Shown: positions 8,363 through 16,793 of the stretch, piece after piece
Layout of the letters: each line of letters opens with the position of its first letter
Numbering within the stretch: the stretch's first letter is position 1
Source of the DNA: Pirellulaceae bacterium
GTDB lineage: Bacteria > Planctomycetota > Planctomycetia > Pirellulales > Pirellulaceae
Direction: 5' to 3'
Length of the DNA stretch: 64,000 nucleotides
Assembly: GCA_019636375.1 (NCBI GenBank)
Contig: JAHBXS010000002.1
Span: forward strand, 957,621-1,021,620
Position numbers and translations under genes: made by a program
Notes under the pieces: model-generated
What the model was told of the DNA's origin: nothing
Database searches by the model: none
What the model saw: the letters and a program-made list of their open reading frames with translations, nothing else

Positions 8363-9340
8363 ATGCCCACTTCCGTTTCGTTTTCTGTGTTTGCCGCCAA
8401 ATCGCGCGCCGACCAGACTAGCCGAAACTGCCCACGTAGCGCCACCATCGCGTGGGATCGGTTCCTTTGGATGGTAACTTTTTTCGTGATTGGCGCTACC
8501 ACTGGTTGCCAAAGTCTGGTCCAAAACAATCTTCGTGATCGCCTGATTCCGACCAACGATCGCAATTGGGTTACCGACCTCTCGCGGACCCCTTACGGTG
8601 AAATGCATGACGGCGTTGTGACCGTTCACAATGTCCGCAACTGTGAATACATCACGGAGCACGACTACGTCTGCGATTTCTACGAAGAGACTTTTAGGTT
8701 AGAGGACATCCAAAGCGTCGATTTCCTTGTCGTCCCTTTTCAATCGACACCGATCATCGCCCACACGATGCTGAGTTTTGTTTTGAGCGATGGGCGGGTT
8801 CTCTGCGTCTCAGCGGAAATTCGCAAAGAAGTCGGCGAAGACTACTCACCGATGCTCGGCATCCTCAACCAATTTGAACTCGTCTACGTGATTGCCGACG
8901 AACGCGACTTGATTCGACTCAGGACGCATCATCGAGACGCAGAGGTCTATGTCTATCCCACCGTGGCAACTCCCGAAGTTGCCCAACAATTGTTCCTCGA
9001 CATCATGCAACGGGTGAATCAGTTGGCTGCCAAACCGGAGTTTTACAACACCTTCACCAACAACTGCACGACGAACATCGCGGTCCATGTCAACAATGTC
9101 ACGGAGCTGCCCACTCTGAACCGGATGAATTGGCAAGTGCTACTCCCCGGCAAGTCTCCGCGTTATGCTTACGACCTGGGTTTTCTGGATCAGACACTCC
9201 CCTTCCATGAACTTCGACGGTTGGCGTTGGTCAACGATCTATCGGACAAGTACTATGACGATCCAGAATTCTCTCAAAAAATCCGCAAGCGTCATGCGGA
9301 AATTCATCAATGGGCAGACCGATCTTTCGAGTCGGACTAA
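8363..9340 (+). CDS. DUF4105-type lipoprotein
   Basis: A predicted outer-membrane or periplasmic lipoprotein. The N-terminus has a polar stretch, then FLWMVTFFVIGATTGC, where the cysteine fits a lipobox. A shorter start at the internal methionine before VTFFV is possible. The central region matches the DUF4105 (Lnb N-terminal-like) family: VDFLVVPFQSTPIIAHTMLS, later a central hydrophobic strand pattern, and the signature FTNNCTTNIA containing the conserved Asn-Cys-Thr. This family is thought to include cysteine-dependent hydrolases, but the substrate is unknown. The length of 325 residues is typical. No partner genes suggest a pathway. Confidence 0.8.
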   Translation: MPTSVSFSVFAAKSRADQTSRNCPRSATIAWDRFLWMVTFFVIGATTGCQSLVQNNLRDRLIPTNDRNWVTDLSRTPYGEMHDGVVTVHNVRNCEYITEHDYVCDFYEETFRLEDIQSVDFLVVPFQSTPIIAHTMLSFVLSDGRVLCVSAEIRKEVGEDYSPMLGILNQFELVYVIADERDLIRLRTHHRDAEVYVYPTVATPEVAQQLFLDIMQRVNQLAAKPEFYNTFTNNCTTNIAVHVNNVTELPTLNRMNWQVLLPGKSPRYAYDLGFLDQTLPFHELRRLALVNDLSDKYYDDPEFSQKIRKRHAEIHQWADRSFESD

Positions 9341-9370
9341 TCAAAATGGGTGACCTCTTAGCGATCTCGA

Positions 9371-9507
9371 GTAGGGTGTGTGGAGTCGGCAAATTTGAAT
9401 GGTGTGTTCCGCAAGTCGGTGGTCTGGTAGTTTAATCTTTTGGGCGACCCAAACTTGTTTGCCGACGCAACACACCATCTGATGCTGACTTGCTTTACAC
9501 ACCCTAC
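9371..9507. repeat. GTAGGGTGTGTG cruciform element, tandem copy 1a
   Basis: A 137-base element bounded by GTAGGGTGTGTG and CACACCCTAC-type inverse ends. Nested inner inverse segments (GGTGTGTTCCGCAAGTC against GCCGACGCAACACACCATC) pair around a non-pairing centre. The same family occurs at 9571-9707, 32096-32233, 52135-52272 and 52284-52421. After this copy comes a triplicated ten-base motif ACGGTACTAC (about 9504-9535). Confidence 0.9.
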
Positions 9508-9570
9508 ACGGTACTACACGGTACTACACGGTACTGATCAAAATGGAAACTGTGGGTCTTCAAATCTCAA

Positions 9571-9707
9571 GTAGGGTGTGTGGAGTCGGCAAATTTGAAC
9601 GGTGTGTTCCGCAAGTCTGTGGTCTGGTAGTTTGATCAATTAGGCGACCCAAACCTTTTTGCCGACGCAACACACCATCTGATGCTGACTTGCTTTACAC
9701 ACCCTAC
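9571..9707. repeat. GTAGGGTGTGTG cruciform element, tandem copy 1b
   Basis: This is the second unit of a tandem duplication with a 200-base period, almost identical to the unit at 9371-9507. The spacer between the two units (about 9533-9566) repeats the 3' end of the creatininase-family gene. Read on the minus strand it still encodes EDPQFPF followed by a stop, like the true gene end at 9718. The duplicated segment therefore included the gene tail plus the element. Confidence 0.9.
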
Positions 9708-9717
9708 ACGGTACTAA

Positions 9718-10506
9718 TCAAAACGGAAACTGCGGGTCTTCAGCGTCGGCACCTGACAACTCGACCAAAAAACTGGCCAACCGCTCGACTGCCGTTTGCA
9801 CCAATCGTTTCCCCTTCTCGGCTGTAGCGGCGTGTGGATTCCCCGCTCCGGAATTTGTTGTCAGCAAATGCCACGGTCGCGAAATCGAAACCCAACCTTG
9901 ATTGATCGCCTCAAATTGTGTCGGTCGCTTGGCCCCATCGTCAGCCGCCAACGTGCCATCAGGGTTCTTGGCAACGAAATCGGCAAAGTATGCCAAGGCA
10001 AAACTCGTTTCCATTTCCCCCGCGTGATCATCGGCATGCTCAAGGACCTCGCGGGTTCGGTCTGCAATCGCCTGATACCAGTTGTACAAAAACACGTGCG
10101 CATCCACTTGCCCGTACAACTCCCGCAACACGGGCTTGAAATCGTTCCCTCCGTGGCTGTTCAAAATCACGACCTTCCGAATACCACTCTGAACCAGCGA
10201 GGTCACGATGTCCCGAATCACCAGCAACAACGTCGAGGGATTCAAATTGATCGCCAGCGGAAACTCTCGCAGATTTGTCTCCGTGCCAAACGGGATCGTC
10301 GGGAGCAACACGACCGAGGCTCCCTCCCGTGTTGCCTGTTGACAGGCGAGGTCGCCAATGGTTTGAGCTTCGAAGCAATCGGTGCCGTAGGGAAGGTGCA
10401 AGTTGTGCGGCTCCGTGGCCCCCATCGGCAACACCGCGACTTCGAATTTCGCTTGCTTCACAAAACCATAATTCATCTCGGCCAACCGCCAAGAGTCCTT
10501 GGTCAT
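9718..10506 (-). CDS. Creatininase family amidohydrolase
   Basis: A metal-dependent amidohydrolase of the creatininase/MftE-like family. Family motifs are in order: LPMGATEPHNLHLPYGTD near the N-terminus (metal-binding Glu, His and Asp), VVILNSHGGND in the middle, and DHAGEMETS further on with the conserved His and Glu. The true substrate cannot be told; members act on creatinine, formamides or mycofactocin precursors. The start at 10506 is preferred because AAGGAAAGAGG lies just upstream; the longer frame to 10530 begins with GTG and includes the ribosome binding site. The last codons are duplicated in the downstream repeat. The adjacent upstream gene is the thioredoxin-like candidate selenoprotein on the same strand. 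Confidence 0.88.
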   Translation of the reverse strand: MTKDSWRLAEMNYGFVKQAKFEVAVLPMGATEPHNLHLPYGTDCFEAQTIGDLACQQATREGASVVLLPTIPFGTETNLREFPLAINLNPSTLLLVIRDIVTSLVQSGIRKVVILNSHGGNDFKPVLRELYGQVDAHVFLYNWYQAIADRTREVLEHADDHAGEMETSFALAYFADFVAKNPDGTLAADDGAKRPTQFEAINQGWVSISRPWHLLTTNSGAGNPHAATAEKGKRLVQTAVERLASFLVELSGADAEDPQFPF

Positions 10507-10592
10507 ACCTCTTTCCTTTTCAACTTGCACGATGAACGCACTCGGGCCATTCCCAGCCCACTGCCCCCCATTTTGGCAGATTCTTAGAGTTA

Positions 10593-10967
10593 CTAAAAGA
10601 AGGAACTCGGGCTGCGAAACAGATACCGCAGACGACTTGTCGATGCATTGCCCGAAATCCGCCGCACTTCCTCCCCACCCGAAATGAACACGAACGTTGG
10701 AATTCGACGAATTTGATAACGTTCGGTGCGCGCCCGATCGAACGCCACATCAACCTTTTCGAAATGATAGCCTTCTTTGCGTAGCTCGGCGACCGCCGAG
10801 GGTTCTTTGCAAGGGCCTCAGCGGGAGTTGACGAAGTACAACACGTAGCCATGTCTTGGGCTGACATCGGCGGCGGAAAGCTCTTCGTGATACTTCCAAG
10901 CGATGACCCCCAAGACGGGCACCAAAAAACAAACCGCGTTCAGCCACAAAATTGATTTAAAACTCAT
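10593..10967 (-). CDS. Candidate selenoprotein: membrane-anchored thioredoxin-like protein (UGPC active site)
   Basis: This gene is split by one in-frame TGA (10820-10818, codon 50) when read conventionally. Read through, it gives 124 residues: an N-terminal anchor (ILWLNAVCFLVPVLGVIAW), then a thioredoxin fold. The strand YVLYFVNSR leads straight into U-G-P-C-K-E-P, where thioredoxins have W-C-G-P-C-K. Later comes the cis-proline loop IRRIPTFVFISGGEEV. The TGA thus replaces precisely the nucleophilic cysteine while the resolving Cys53 remains. The ATG has GGAAGG five to six bases upstream. A perfect six-base-pair hairpin with loop GGUC follows the TGA by 23 nt. The alternative is a nonsense mutation of TGC or TGT, but the reading frame on both sides is otherwise intact. 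Confidence 0.8.
10785..10800 (-). promoter_or_regulatory. Candidate bacterial SECIS hairpin of the thioredoxin-like gene
   Basis: On the coding (minus) strand the sequence CTCGGC-GGUC-GCCGAG forms a perfect six-pair stem with a four-base GGUC loop. Twenty-three nucleotides separate it from the in-frame TGA. Bacterial SECIS elements sit inside the coding region just after the UGA and present a loop guanine/uracil to SelB; the Escherichia coli fdhF element also has a GGUC-containing loop. Weaker outer pairing (TTGC with GCAA) is possible. Confidence 0.7.
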
Positions 10968-11251
10968 GCTCGCCTTCCGACGTTGATGGACGCGATATTG
11001 AAAACCGGGTTCTAAAAATGTGCGTTTCAGACGGAAAAGTCTAGGTTTTCGAGATTGAAAGCCCAAACGCAAACCCGACACTTACACTCCCGAATCAATG
11101 GGTTAAATTCCTGTTGTGATTGTTGTACCGATTTCGCACCCCTTGCAGAAACGAAACCATGTCTCACGATGCGGTCTCAAAATTCCTAAACGTGCTTGGG
11201 ATTTGTCAAAGCTTAGAGTTCCGGTTCACCGTCGCGGAAGTCGTCAAGGTA

Positions 11252-11319
11252 GTAGCGGAAGTCGTCAAGACTTTCGGCATTTTTGCGCGTTATTCGAAAC
11301 TCTTGACGAGTTCCGCTAC
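11252..11319. repeat. GTAGCGGAA-family palindromic repeat, copy 2 (complete)
   Basis: A 68-base imperfect palindrome from GTAGCGGAAGTCGTCAAG to its inverse ending TTCCGCTAC. A partial extra left arm (GTCGCGGAAGTCGTCAAGG) lies immediately upstream at 11231-11249, so the left arm is duplicated. The 510-base gap from 10968 to 11478 contains no other feature that I can support. Confidence 0.85.
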
Positions 11320-11478
11320 CCCAAACCGTAAGCCTTGACAAAGCGCTAACCAGCGAGTTTCCCTAGTTGCAAACCGACCGACAAAACCGCCTCCCGACTA
11401 CAAACCGACGAAATCAAGTATATTGGTTGAGATTTGATTTTTACTTCAGAACGATCCTTCGGAACACCAACTACCACG

Positions 11479-12423
11479 ATGAGCTCAAACGATATTTTTC
11501 GCGGCTGCATTCCCGCTTTGATGACCCCTTGTGATGCGCAGGGGCGACCGGACTTCGATGAATTGGTGGCTCGTGGAGAGGCTCTCGTCGGCGCCGGGAT
11601 GCGGGGTGTCGTCTACTGCGGTTCGATGGGGGATTGGCCGTTGCTGACCGACGAGCAGCGACAGGAAGGGGTCGCGCGACTTGTTGCCGCCAAGATTCCC
11701 GTGGTGGTCGGAACCGGTGCCATCAACTCGCAAATCGCCGCCGAGCACGCCGCTCATGCTCGCAAGGTCGGGGCGGCGGGACTGATGGTCATCCCGCGGG
11801 TCCTTTCGCGAGGAACATCCACCGCAGCCCAACGCCATCATTTCGCAGGCATCTTGCGGGCGGCAGAAGGGCTACCGTCTGTGATCTACAACAGCCCGTA
11901 CTACGGTTTTGAAACGAAGGCCGATTTGTTTTTTGACCTGCATCGTGAGTTTCCTCATCTGGTGGGCTTCAAAGAATTCGGCGGTGCCGAGTCGCTGCGG
12001 TACGCTGCCGAACACATCACGCATCGCGACGCGAAACTCACGCTGATGGTGGGAGTTGATACTCAAGTCTTCCACGGGTTCGTGAACTGCGGAGCCCAAG
12101 GGGCCATCACCGGAGTCGGCAACGCCCTCCCCCGCGAGGTCTTGCGCTTGGTCGAGCTCTGCCAAAAGGCCCAGACGGGTTGCGTCGAGTCCCGCCGGTT
12201 GGCGAAAGAACTCGACGATGCCCTGCATGTCTTGGCGACCTTTGACGAAGGTCCCGACCTCGTGCTGTACTACAAACGACTGATGGTTCTCGAAGGCCAT
12301 GCCGCCTACGAACACCATTTCAATTCCAGCGACCGACTGACCGACAGCCAAAACGAATACTTGACCGCCCAGTGGCAACTGTTCCGCAACTGGTGGAACG
12401 CCTGGCCTGGACGAAGAGGTTGA
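11479..12423 (+). CDS. DapA-family lyase, possibly 1-pyrroline-4-hydroxy-2-carboxylate deaminase
   Basis: A class I aldolase-type TIM-barrel enzyme of the dihydrodipicolinate synthase family (314 residues from the ATG at 11479). The Schiff-base lysine lies in LVGFKEFGG and the catalytic tyrosine in VIYNSPYYGF. The N-terminus (GCIPALMTPCDAQGRPDFDE) is typical. The motifs NSPYYGF, MVGVDTQVFHGFVNCGAQGA and FDEGPDLVLYYKRLM resemble, as far as I recall, the subgroup that deaminates 1-pyrroline-4-hydroxy-2-carboxylate in hydroxyproline breakdown. No other hydroxyproline genes are adjacent, so the substrate stays uncertain. A longer frame from 11434 has no supporting ribosome site. Confidence 0.8.
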   Translation: MSSNDIFRGCIPALMTPCDAQGRPDFDELVARGEALVGAGMRGVVYCGSMGDWPLLTDEQRQEGVARLVAAKIPVVVGTGAINSQIAAEHAAHARKVGAAGLMVIPRVLSRGTSTAAQRHHFAGILRAAEGLPSVIYNSPYYGFETKADLFFDLHREFPHLVGFKEFGGAESLRYAAEHITHRDAKLTLMVGVDTQVFHGFVNCGAQGAITGVGNALPREVLRLVELCQKAQTGCVESRRLAKELDDALHVLATFDEGPDLVLYYKRLMVLEGHAAYEHHFNSSDRLTDSQNEYLTAQWQLFRNWWNAWPGRRG

Positions 12424-12656
12424 GTTTCTTTTGGCATTGAAATAGTTGCCGCAAAGATATCTGCCGTGCACGCACCATTGGCTTTTCGCAGGCAAATTTG
12501 CCATCGTCCCGAATTGCCCAACTCGCTAGAATTTCGCAGATGAGAAACTCCCTTCCATTGCGAGAATTGCGGCAACTTGGCGACAGGCGCGGAGCCTGCA
12601 CTGCCTGTCACCTACCGAATTTAATTCGAGTCGCGACCAATTGCAGGTTGCGACTA

Positions 12657-13484
12657 ATGTTCTTGCCGCTGTTGTTCGCCGTGATCGGATTCAGCGTCAA
12701 TGAGTGCCTCGCTCAACCGATAGACGAGTCGTCGGTGGCCAACGCTCCCTTTGATGCCGGGCAAGAAATCGACCAACTGCTGACCCAACTGGTTTTAGAC
12801 GCCATCCCGCATACTTTTGAAGACACCAAAAATTGGGGCTTGATCGAAGAGAAAAAAACGCTCCCCCGTCTGCGCCGTGACCCCGACGGTAAGATCGAAA
12901 CCCATCGACCACGCGAAATGTTCAACCACGGCGATTGGCACAAATATGCCGTCGCACTCACAAACCCGGCCGAACAATTTTCAGTGCAAGTCAAAAACAT
13001 CCGCTCCGCTCCCGGCGGTGAAATGTTGTTCGATGTCGTGTGTACGTCCGCTCTCACGATGACCGGGCGACACGCTAAATGGGTCCGTGGAGTCCAGTTG
13101 TACAGCGTCGGGGTTGACGGCAAGGCCGAAATCGAACTGACTCTTGAATGCCAAATGAAAACATCGCTGGACTTAAAGTCTTTCCCACCCACTTTGGTCT
13201 TCGATCCCCAAGTTCTCGATTCTCATCTCGACGTCAAAGAATTTCGGATCGACCACGTTGGCAAAGTCGGCGGCGAAGTGGCCCAACAAGTGACTCGTGT
13301 GGCCCGCAAAACCTTAGACAAAAAAGTCGCAGAGAAACAAGAGTCGATCACCTCGAAACTCAATCAAGGGATCGAAAAGAACCGCGAAAAACTACGACTC
13401 TCCACCACCCGAGCCAGCAAACTCCCCTGGGCCGAACAAGCCAAACCACACCTCGCCCCCGAAATCCAGCAGTCGCTCAAGTGA
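12657..13484 (+). CDS. Secreted protein of unknown function
   Basis: The ATG at 12657 gives 275 residues with a clear signal peptide (MFLPLLFAVIGFSVNECLA, cleavage likely before Gln-Pro). An upstream in-frame start at 12498 would add 53 residues that look like non-coding DNA. The mature protein is soluble and alternates beta strands (FSVQVKNIRSAPGGEMLFDV, AEIELTLECQMK) with a highly charged, Lys/Glu-rich C-terminal helix from about residue 215. I do not recognise the family. It lies 52 bases upstream of nadA on the same strand. Confidence 0.75.
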   Translation: MFLPLLFAVIGFSVNECLAQPIDESSVANAPFDAGQEIDQLLTQLVLDAIPHTFEDTKNWGLIEEKKTLPRLRRDPDGKIETHRPREMFNHGDWHKYAVALTNPAEQFSVQVKNIRSAPGGEMLFDVVCTSALTMTGRHAKWVRGVQLYSVGVDGKAEIELTLECQMKTSLDLKSFPPTLVFDPQVLDSHLDVKEFRIDHVGKVGGEVAQQVTRVARKTLDKKVAEKQESITSKLNQGIEKNREKLRLSTTRASKLPWAEQAKPHLAPEIQQSLK

Positions 13485-13535
13485 TGTTGGGTATAATCAT
13501 ATTTTTCTAGCTACACATTTTAGGCGACGCCACCG

Positions 13536-14666
13536 ATGTCAACGACGGTTTCTCTGTCTAACTTCAACATCAACGACTACCGCACCCTGCTCCCCGAAGA
13601 GTTGAACGCTCGCATCGTGGCCGCGAAACGTGCATTGGGGGACCGACTGTTGATCCTGGGGCATCACTACCAACAAGATGAAGTCATTGCCCACGCCGAC
13701 TTGCGCGGTGACAGTCTGGAACTCAGCCGGATGGCCGCCGAACGTCCTTGCGAGACGATCGTTTTTTGTGGCGTCCACTTTATGGCCGAAACGGCAGACA
13801 TCGTTTCCAATCGCCCCGAACGATTACGAGCCCGCGAGGGACGACGAACGACGGTGATCCTCCCCGACCTTGCCGCCGGTTGCTCGATGGCCGACATGGC
13901 GGCGATTGATCAAGTCGAAAACGCTTGGGAAGACCTCTCCCAAGTCATCGACACGCGCGACATCACCCCCGTGACCTACATCAACTCGGCGGCCAGCCTC
14001 AAGGCCTTCTGCGGCAGGCACGGTGGCATCGTGTGTACGTCCAGCAATGCCGCCAAGGTCTTGGAATGGGCCTTCGAGCGGTCGAAACGAGTTTTGTTCT
14101 TTCCAGACCAACATCTCGGTCGCAACACCTCGCTGAAAATGGGGATCACCAACGACCAGATGCCAGTCTGGGACCCGTATGCGGGGGAACTCGGTGGCTC
14201 GACGCGCGAAGCCTTAGAGCAAAGCCGCGTGATTTTGTGGAAGGGACATTGCAGCGTCCACCAAATGTTTCGTCCCGAGCACGTCGCCAATTTTCGCAAA
14301 CAAGTTCCGGGCATCCAGATTCTGGTTCACCCTGAATGCCCCCAAGAAGTCAACGACATTGCCGACCTCTCGGGCTCGACAGGTTACATCATTCGCACCA
14401 TTCGCGAAGCACCGGTAGGTTCGAAATGGGCCATCGGTACGGAACTTCATCTCGTCAATCGTTTGAAGAAAGAACATCCTGAGCAAGAAATCCATTTCCT
14501 CTCGCCGGTTCTGTGCATGTGCGCGACGATGTATCGGATCGACTTGCCGCATCTCTGTTGGACGCTAGAAAATCTCGTCGCAGGAACTGCGGTCAACACG
14601 ATCCGCGTCGACGACGACACCTCCGCCTTCGCCCTCCTCGCCCTCGAACGCATGTTGGCCCTTTAA
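13536..14666 (+). CDS. nadA: Quinolinate synthase
   Basis: An iron-sulfur enzyme condensing iminoaspartate with dihydroxyacetone phosphate to quinolinate in NAD synthesis. The family motifs are visible: LLILGHHYQQDEVI near the N-terminus, IVFCGVHFMAETADIV, a central CTSSNAAKVLEWAF, the HPECPQEV loop, and the C-terminal CMCATMYRIDLPHLCWTLENL region carrying cysteines. Three cysteines among these would bind the 4Fe-4S cluster. The length of 376 residues suits the longer NadA forms. nadB and nadC are not in the window. The last 126 bases of the gene are repeated, diverged, at 16555-16680 beyond the next gene. Confidence 0.95.
   Translation: MSTTVSLSNFNINDYRTLLPEELNARIVAAKRALGDRLLILGHHYQQDEVIAHADLRGDSLELSRMAAERPCETIVFCGVHFMAETADIVSNRPERLRAREGRRTTVILPDLAAGCSMADMAAIDQVENAWEDLSQVIDTRDITPVTYINSAASLKAFCGRHGGIVCTSSNAAKVLEWAFERSKRVLFFPDQHLGRNTSLKMGITNDQMPVWDPYAGELGGSTREALEQSRVILWKGHCSVHQMFRPEHVANFRKQVPGIQILVHPECPQEVNDIADLSGSTGYIIRTIREAPVGSKWAIGTELHLVNRLKKEHPEQEIHFLSPVLCMCATMYRIDLPHLCWTLENLVAGTAVNTIRVDDDTSAFALLALERMLAL
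14537..14662 (+). repeat. nadA 3'-end direct repeat, left copy (within nadA)
   Basis: This segment of nadA, from GATCGACTTGCCGC to ATGTTGGCCCT, aligns without gaps to 16555-16680. By eye about a dozen of the 126 positions differ. The two copies bracket the DUF4365 gene in direct orientation. Confidence 0.9.
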
Positions 14667-14794
14667 AAAGAAAAATGAAAAAACATGATGGTGCCTTATT
14701 CGGGGGTGGCAGTCTATTGAAGGCAAATCAAGCTGACTAAAATTGCGAAATCGACACAGTGCCATTCTTCCCATGTTTTTTCGAAAAATCCAAT

Positions 14795-16399
14795 ATGAAA
14801 CGCCCCAAATCCCATAAAATCAACGAAAAGGGAATGCGAATCTTCGAAAGTGCAATCCCCGAAAATTGGGTGGCGAACCCGCAATCCAAGGACTATGGCA
14901 AAGACTTTGTGGTTGAAATTGGAAACCCTTGCGATGAACTCTCTGGGGAATCGTTTTATGTCCAACTCAAGAGTACTGCCAACGTAAAGAAACTCAAGAC
15001 TGGTAAGTTTATTATTCAAGATCTCGAATCGCGTCATGCTCGCTATTTCGCGAACGTAAAAGACTTACCGGTTTACCTTATTGTCGTTGACGTCAATTCG
15101 GGAAATGGATGGTTCGTTTTCCTACAGCCAATTCTCTTGGCCAACCAGAGTTGGAAATACAATCGGCAAATTTCAATACGAATTCCAGAAGACAATTTGC
15201 TAACTGATCACGATGCCCTACTTCAGGACGTTCAAAACGCAAAGAAATGGCTTCGCGCACATCATCCATCAGCAATTTTTGACGCAATCGAAGCTAAGAA
15301 ACAACAACTTAAGCATATTGACTCTCGATTTGAGCCAATACTGAGTTATAAAGATAATTGCTTAAATATTCGGATGTGCCCTACTGAATTTGTACCGCTA
15401 ACGATTCAGGTAAAATGCACATCCGCAACTGAGAAAATTCGCAACGTAATTGAGCTTGGGAAACCCGCGACGTTTTCGTCTGCAGAAGTGTCGATTTCTG
15501 GGAGTCCGCTTTTCGATGATTTAAAAAGCTCTGAAATCAGCTTGTATCCGGACAAGAACCATGCGATACTATTGTTTTCAAACACATCTTCTATTTCCGA
15601 AAGCACATTTAGAACTTCGGAGTTTCATGCGATTGTCGAAGGCGGTACGAAACAGATCGCGTTCTATTCGAAAGTAGAGGGATCTCCATTAATGATTGAG
15701 GTGATCATAAATACCGAAAAAGAATCGCCAGCCAGTATTAAGTTTGGAATCGATCCATGCGTTTGGAATGATGCCCCTATCTCTCAGCTCCAGCATTTAT
15801 CTACCGCAATTGAATTGTTTGCACTTCTAAAAAAACGAGGAAAGGTTTACCTTCATCTTATTAAAGACGGAAATCCGATTTCAAGTTCAATGTTCGAGGT
15901 TGATGATTCGAATTTAATTTTGCCTATTTATGAATTTTTGATTGATATCCGTAAGGCCCAAGATTTTGCAAAACGGTTTAACGTCAATCCTTTCTGGGAT
16001 TTGGAATCGTTCGAAAAAATGCGTGTGGAACTGCTAAAGTTTCACGATTTGGTTGACACCGGAATCTGGATTGGTCCTTGCCCCCATTTAGAATTAGCGG
16101 GCAAAATTAAACCAAATAGTTCGGAAGCAGTTCGTCAAGTTGTGAATGACGGCAAACATTATCGGCAATTGTTGTTGACAAGCGAAATTTGGTTTGACTT
16201 TTTTGGGGAGGAAGTGCGTCTGGGAAAAATCGTTCAAGAGTTTTCTGAAATGCGACCGGAATTGGGTTCGTCCAACTCACGAAACTCGGGAAGAAAACGA
16301 AAACGACAAATTGCTTCAACGCCAACTACTATTCCATTTCGCTTCATAGCTTCAAAAAGCTGTGTACAAACTCTACGATTCGCCAAAGATGAAGAATAG
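14795..16399 (+). CDS. DUF4365-domain protein (PD-(D/E)xK-like N-terminus), probably acquired
   Basis: A 534-residue protein from the ATG at 14795 (a frame from 14759 is possible). The N-terminal 150 residues match DUF4365, a domain related to restriction-endonuclease folds: an acidic DYGKDFVVEI strand followed by ESFYVQLKST, fitting the D...(Q/E)xK active-site pattern, then PVYLIVVDVNSGNGWFVFLQ. The remaining 380 residues are unassigned. The gene is visibly richer in A+T than its neighbours (many AAT, ATT and TTT codons). It lies between nadA and a second copy of the nadA 3' end. DUF4365 proteins are often found in defence or accessory loci; a defence role here is inference only. Confidence 0.8.
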   Translation: MKRPKSHKINEKGMRIFESAIPENWVANPQSKDYGKDFVVEIGNPCDELSGESFYVQLKSTANVKKLKTGKFIIQDLESRHARYFANVKDLPVYLIVVDVNSGNGWFVFLQPILLANQSWKYNRQISIRIPEDNLLTDHDALLQDVQNAKKWLRAHHPSAIFDAIEAKKQQLKHIDSRFEPILSYKDNCLNIRMCPTEFVPLTIQVKCTSATEKIRNVIELGKPATFSSAEVSISGSPLFDDLKSSEISLYPDKNHAILLFSNTSSISESTFRTSEFHAIVEGGTKQIAFYSKVEGSPLMIEVIINTEKESPASIKFGIDPCVWNDAPISQLQHLSTAIELFALLKKRGKVYLHLIKDGNPISSSMFEVDDSNLILPIYEFLIDIRKAQDFAKRFNVNPFWDLESFEKMRVELLKFHDLVDTGIWIGPCPHLELAGKIKPNSSEAVRQVVNDGKHYRQLLLTSEIWFDFFGEEVRLGKIVQEFSEMRPELGSSNSRNSGRKRKRQIASTPTTIPFRFIASKSCVQTLRFAKDEE

Positions 16400-16554
16400 T
16401 GAAGTCACGGCTACATGGCGAGATTGTCAGGTTTAGACAAGTCTTCCGTGCTGAAAAATTTGAGGCTCAGGGAATGAAAAGACTCATATTTCGGCACTTT
16501 AGAGTAAAAGTTGATGATTTTTTTGGGACCAAAATAAAAATCAATGTCGGTTCA

Positions 16555-16680
16555 GATCGACGTGCCGCATCTCTGTTGAGCCCTCAAAAATCTCGTCGCA
16601 GGAACCGCCGTCAACACGATTGGCGTCGACGACGACACCTCGACCTTCGCCCTCCTCGCCCTCGAACGCATGTTGGCCCT
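16555..16680 (+). pseudogene. Detached copy of the nadA 3' end
   Basis: A gap-free, diverged duplicate of the final 126 bases of nadA (14537-14662), lacking any start or upstream part. It reaches the same final codons (...ATGTTGGCCCT), then diverges. Several differences change amino acids, so it is not under nadA selection. The remaining bases between 16400 and 16793 show nothing else I can support; the long plus-strand frame here is a shadow of this relic. Confidence 0.85.
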
Positions 16681-16793
16681 AGTGTAAAACGTATCGGAAC
16701 CCTCAACGTTTTTCGACATCCATTTTCGTATCGAAAGCGGTCGAAAACGTATAACTATATGCGTGACGTTTTTCGACTAGAGGCTTCTTACGG

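Noticed and set aside
10818..11081. A complete 87-residue membrane protein ending at 10818
   Set aside because: Its end is the TGA that I interpret as selenocysteine. The true start is the later ATG at 10967, and the protein continues as a thioredoxin fold.
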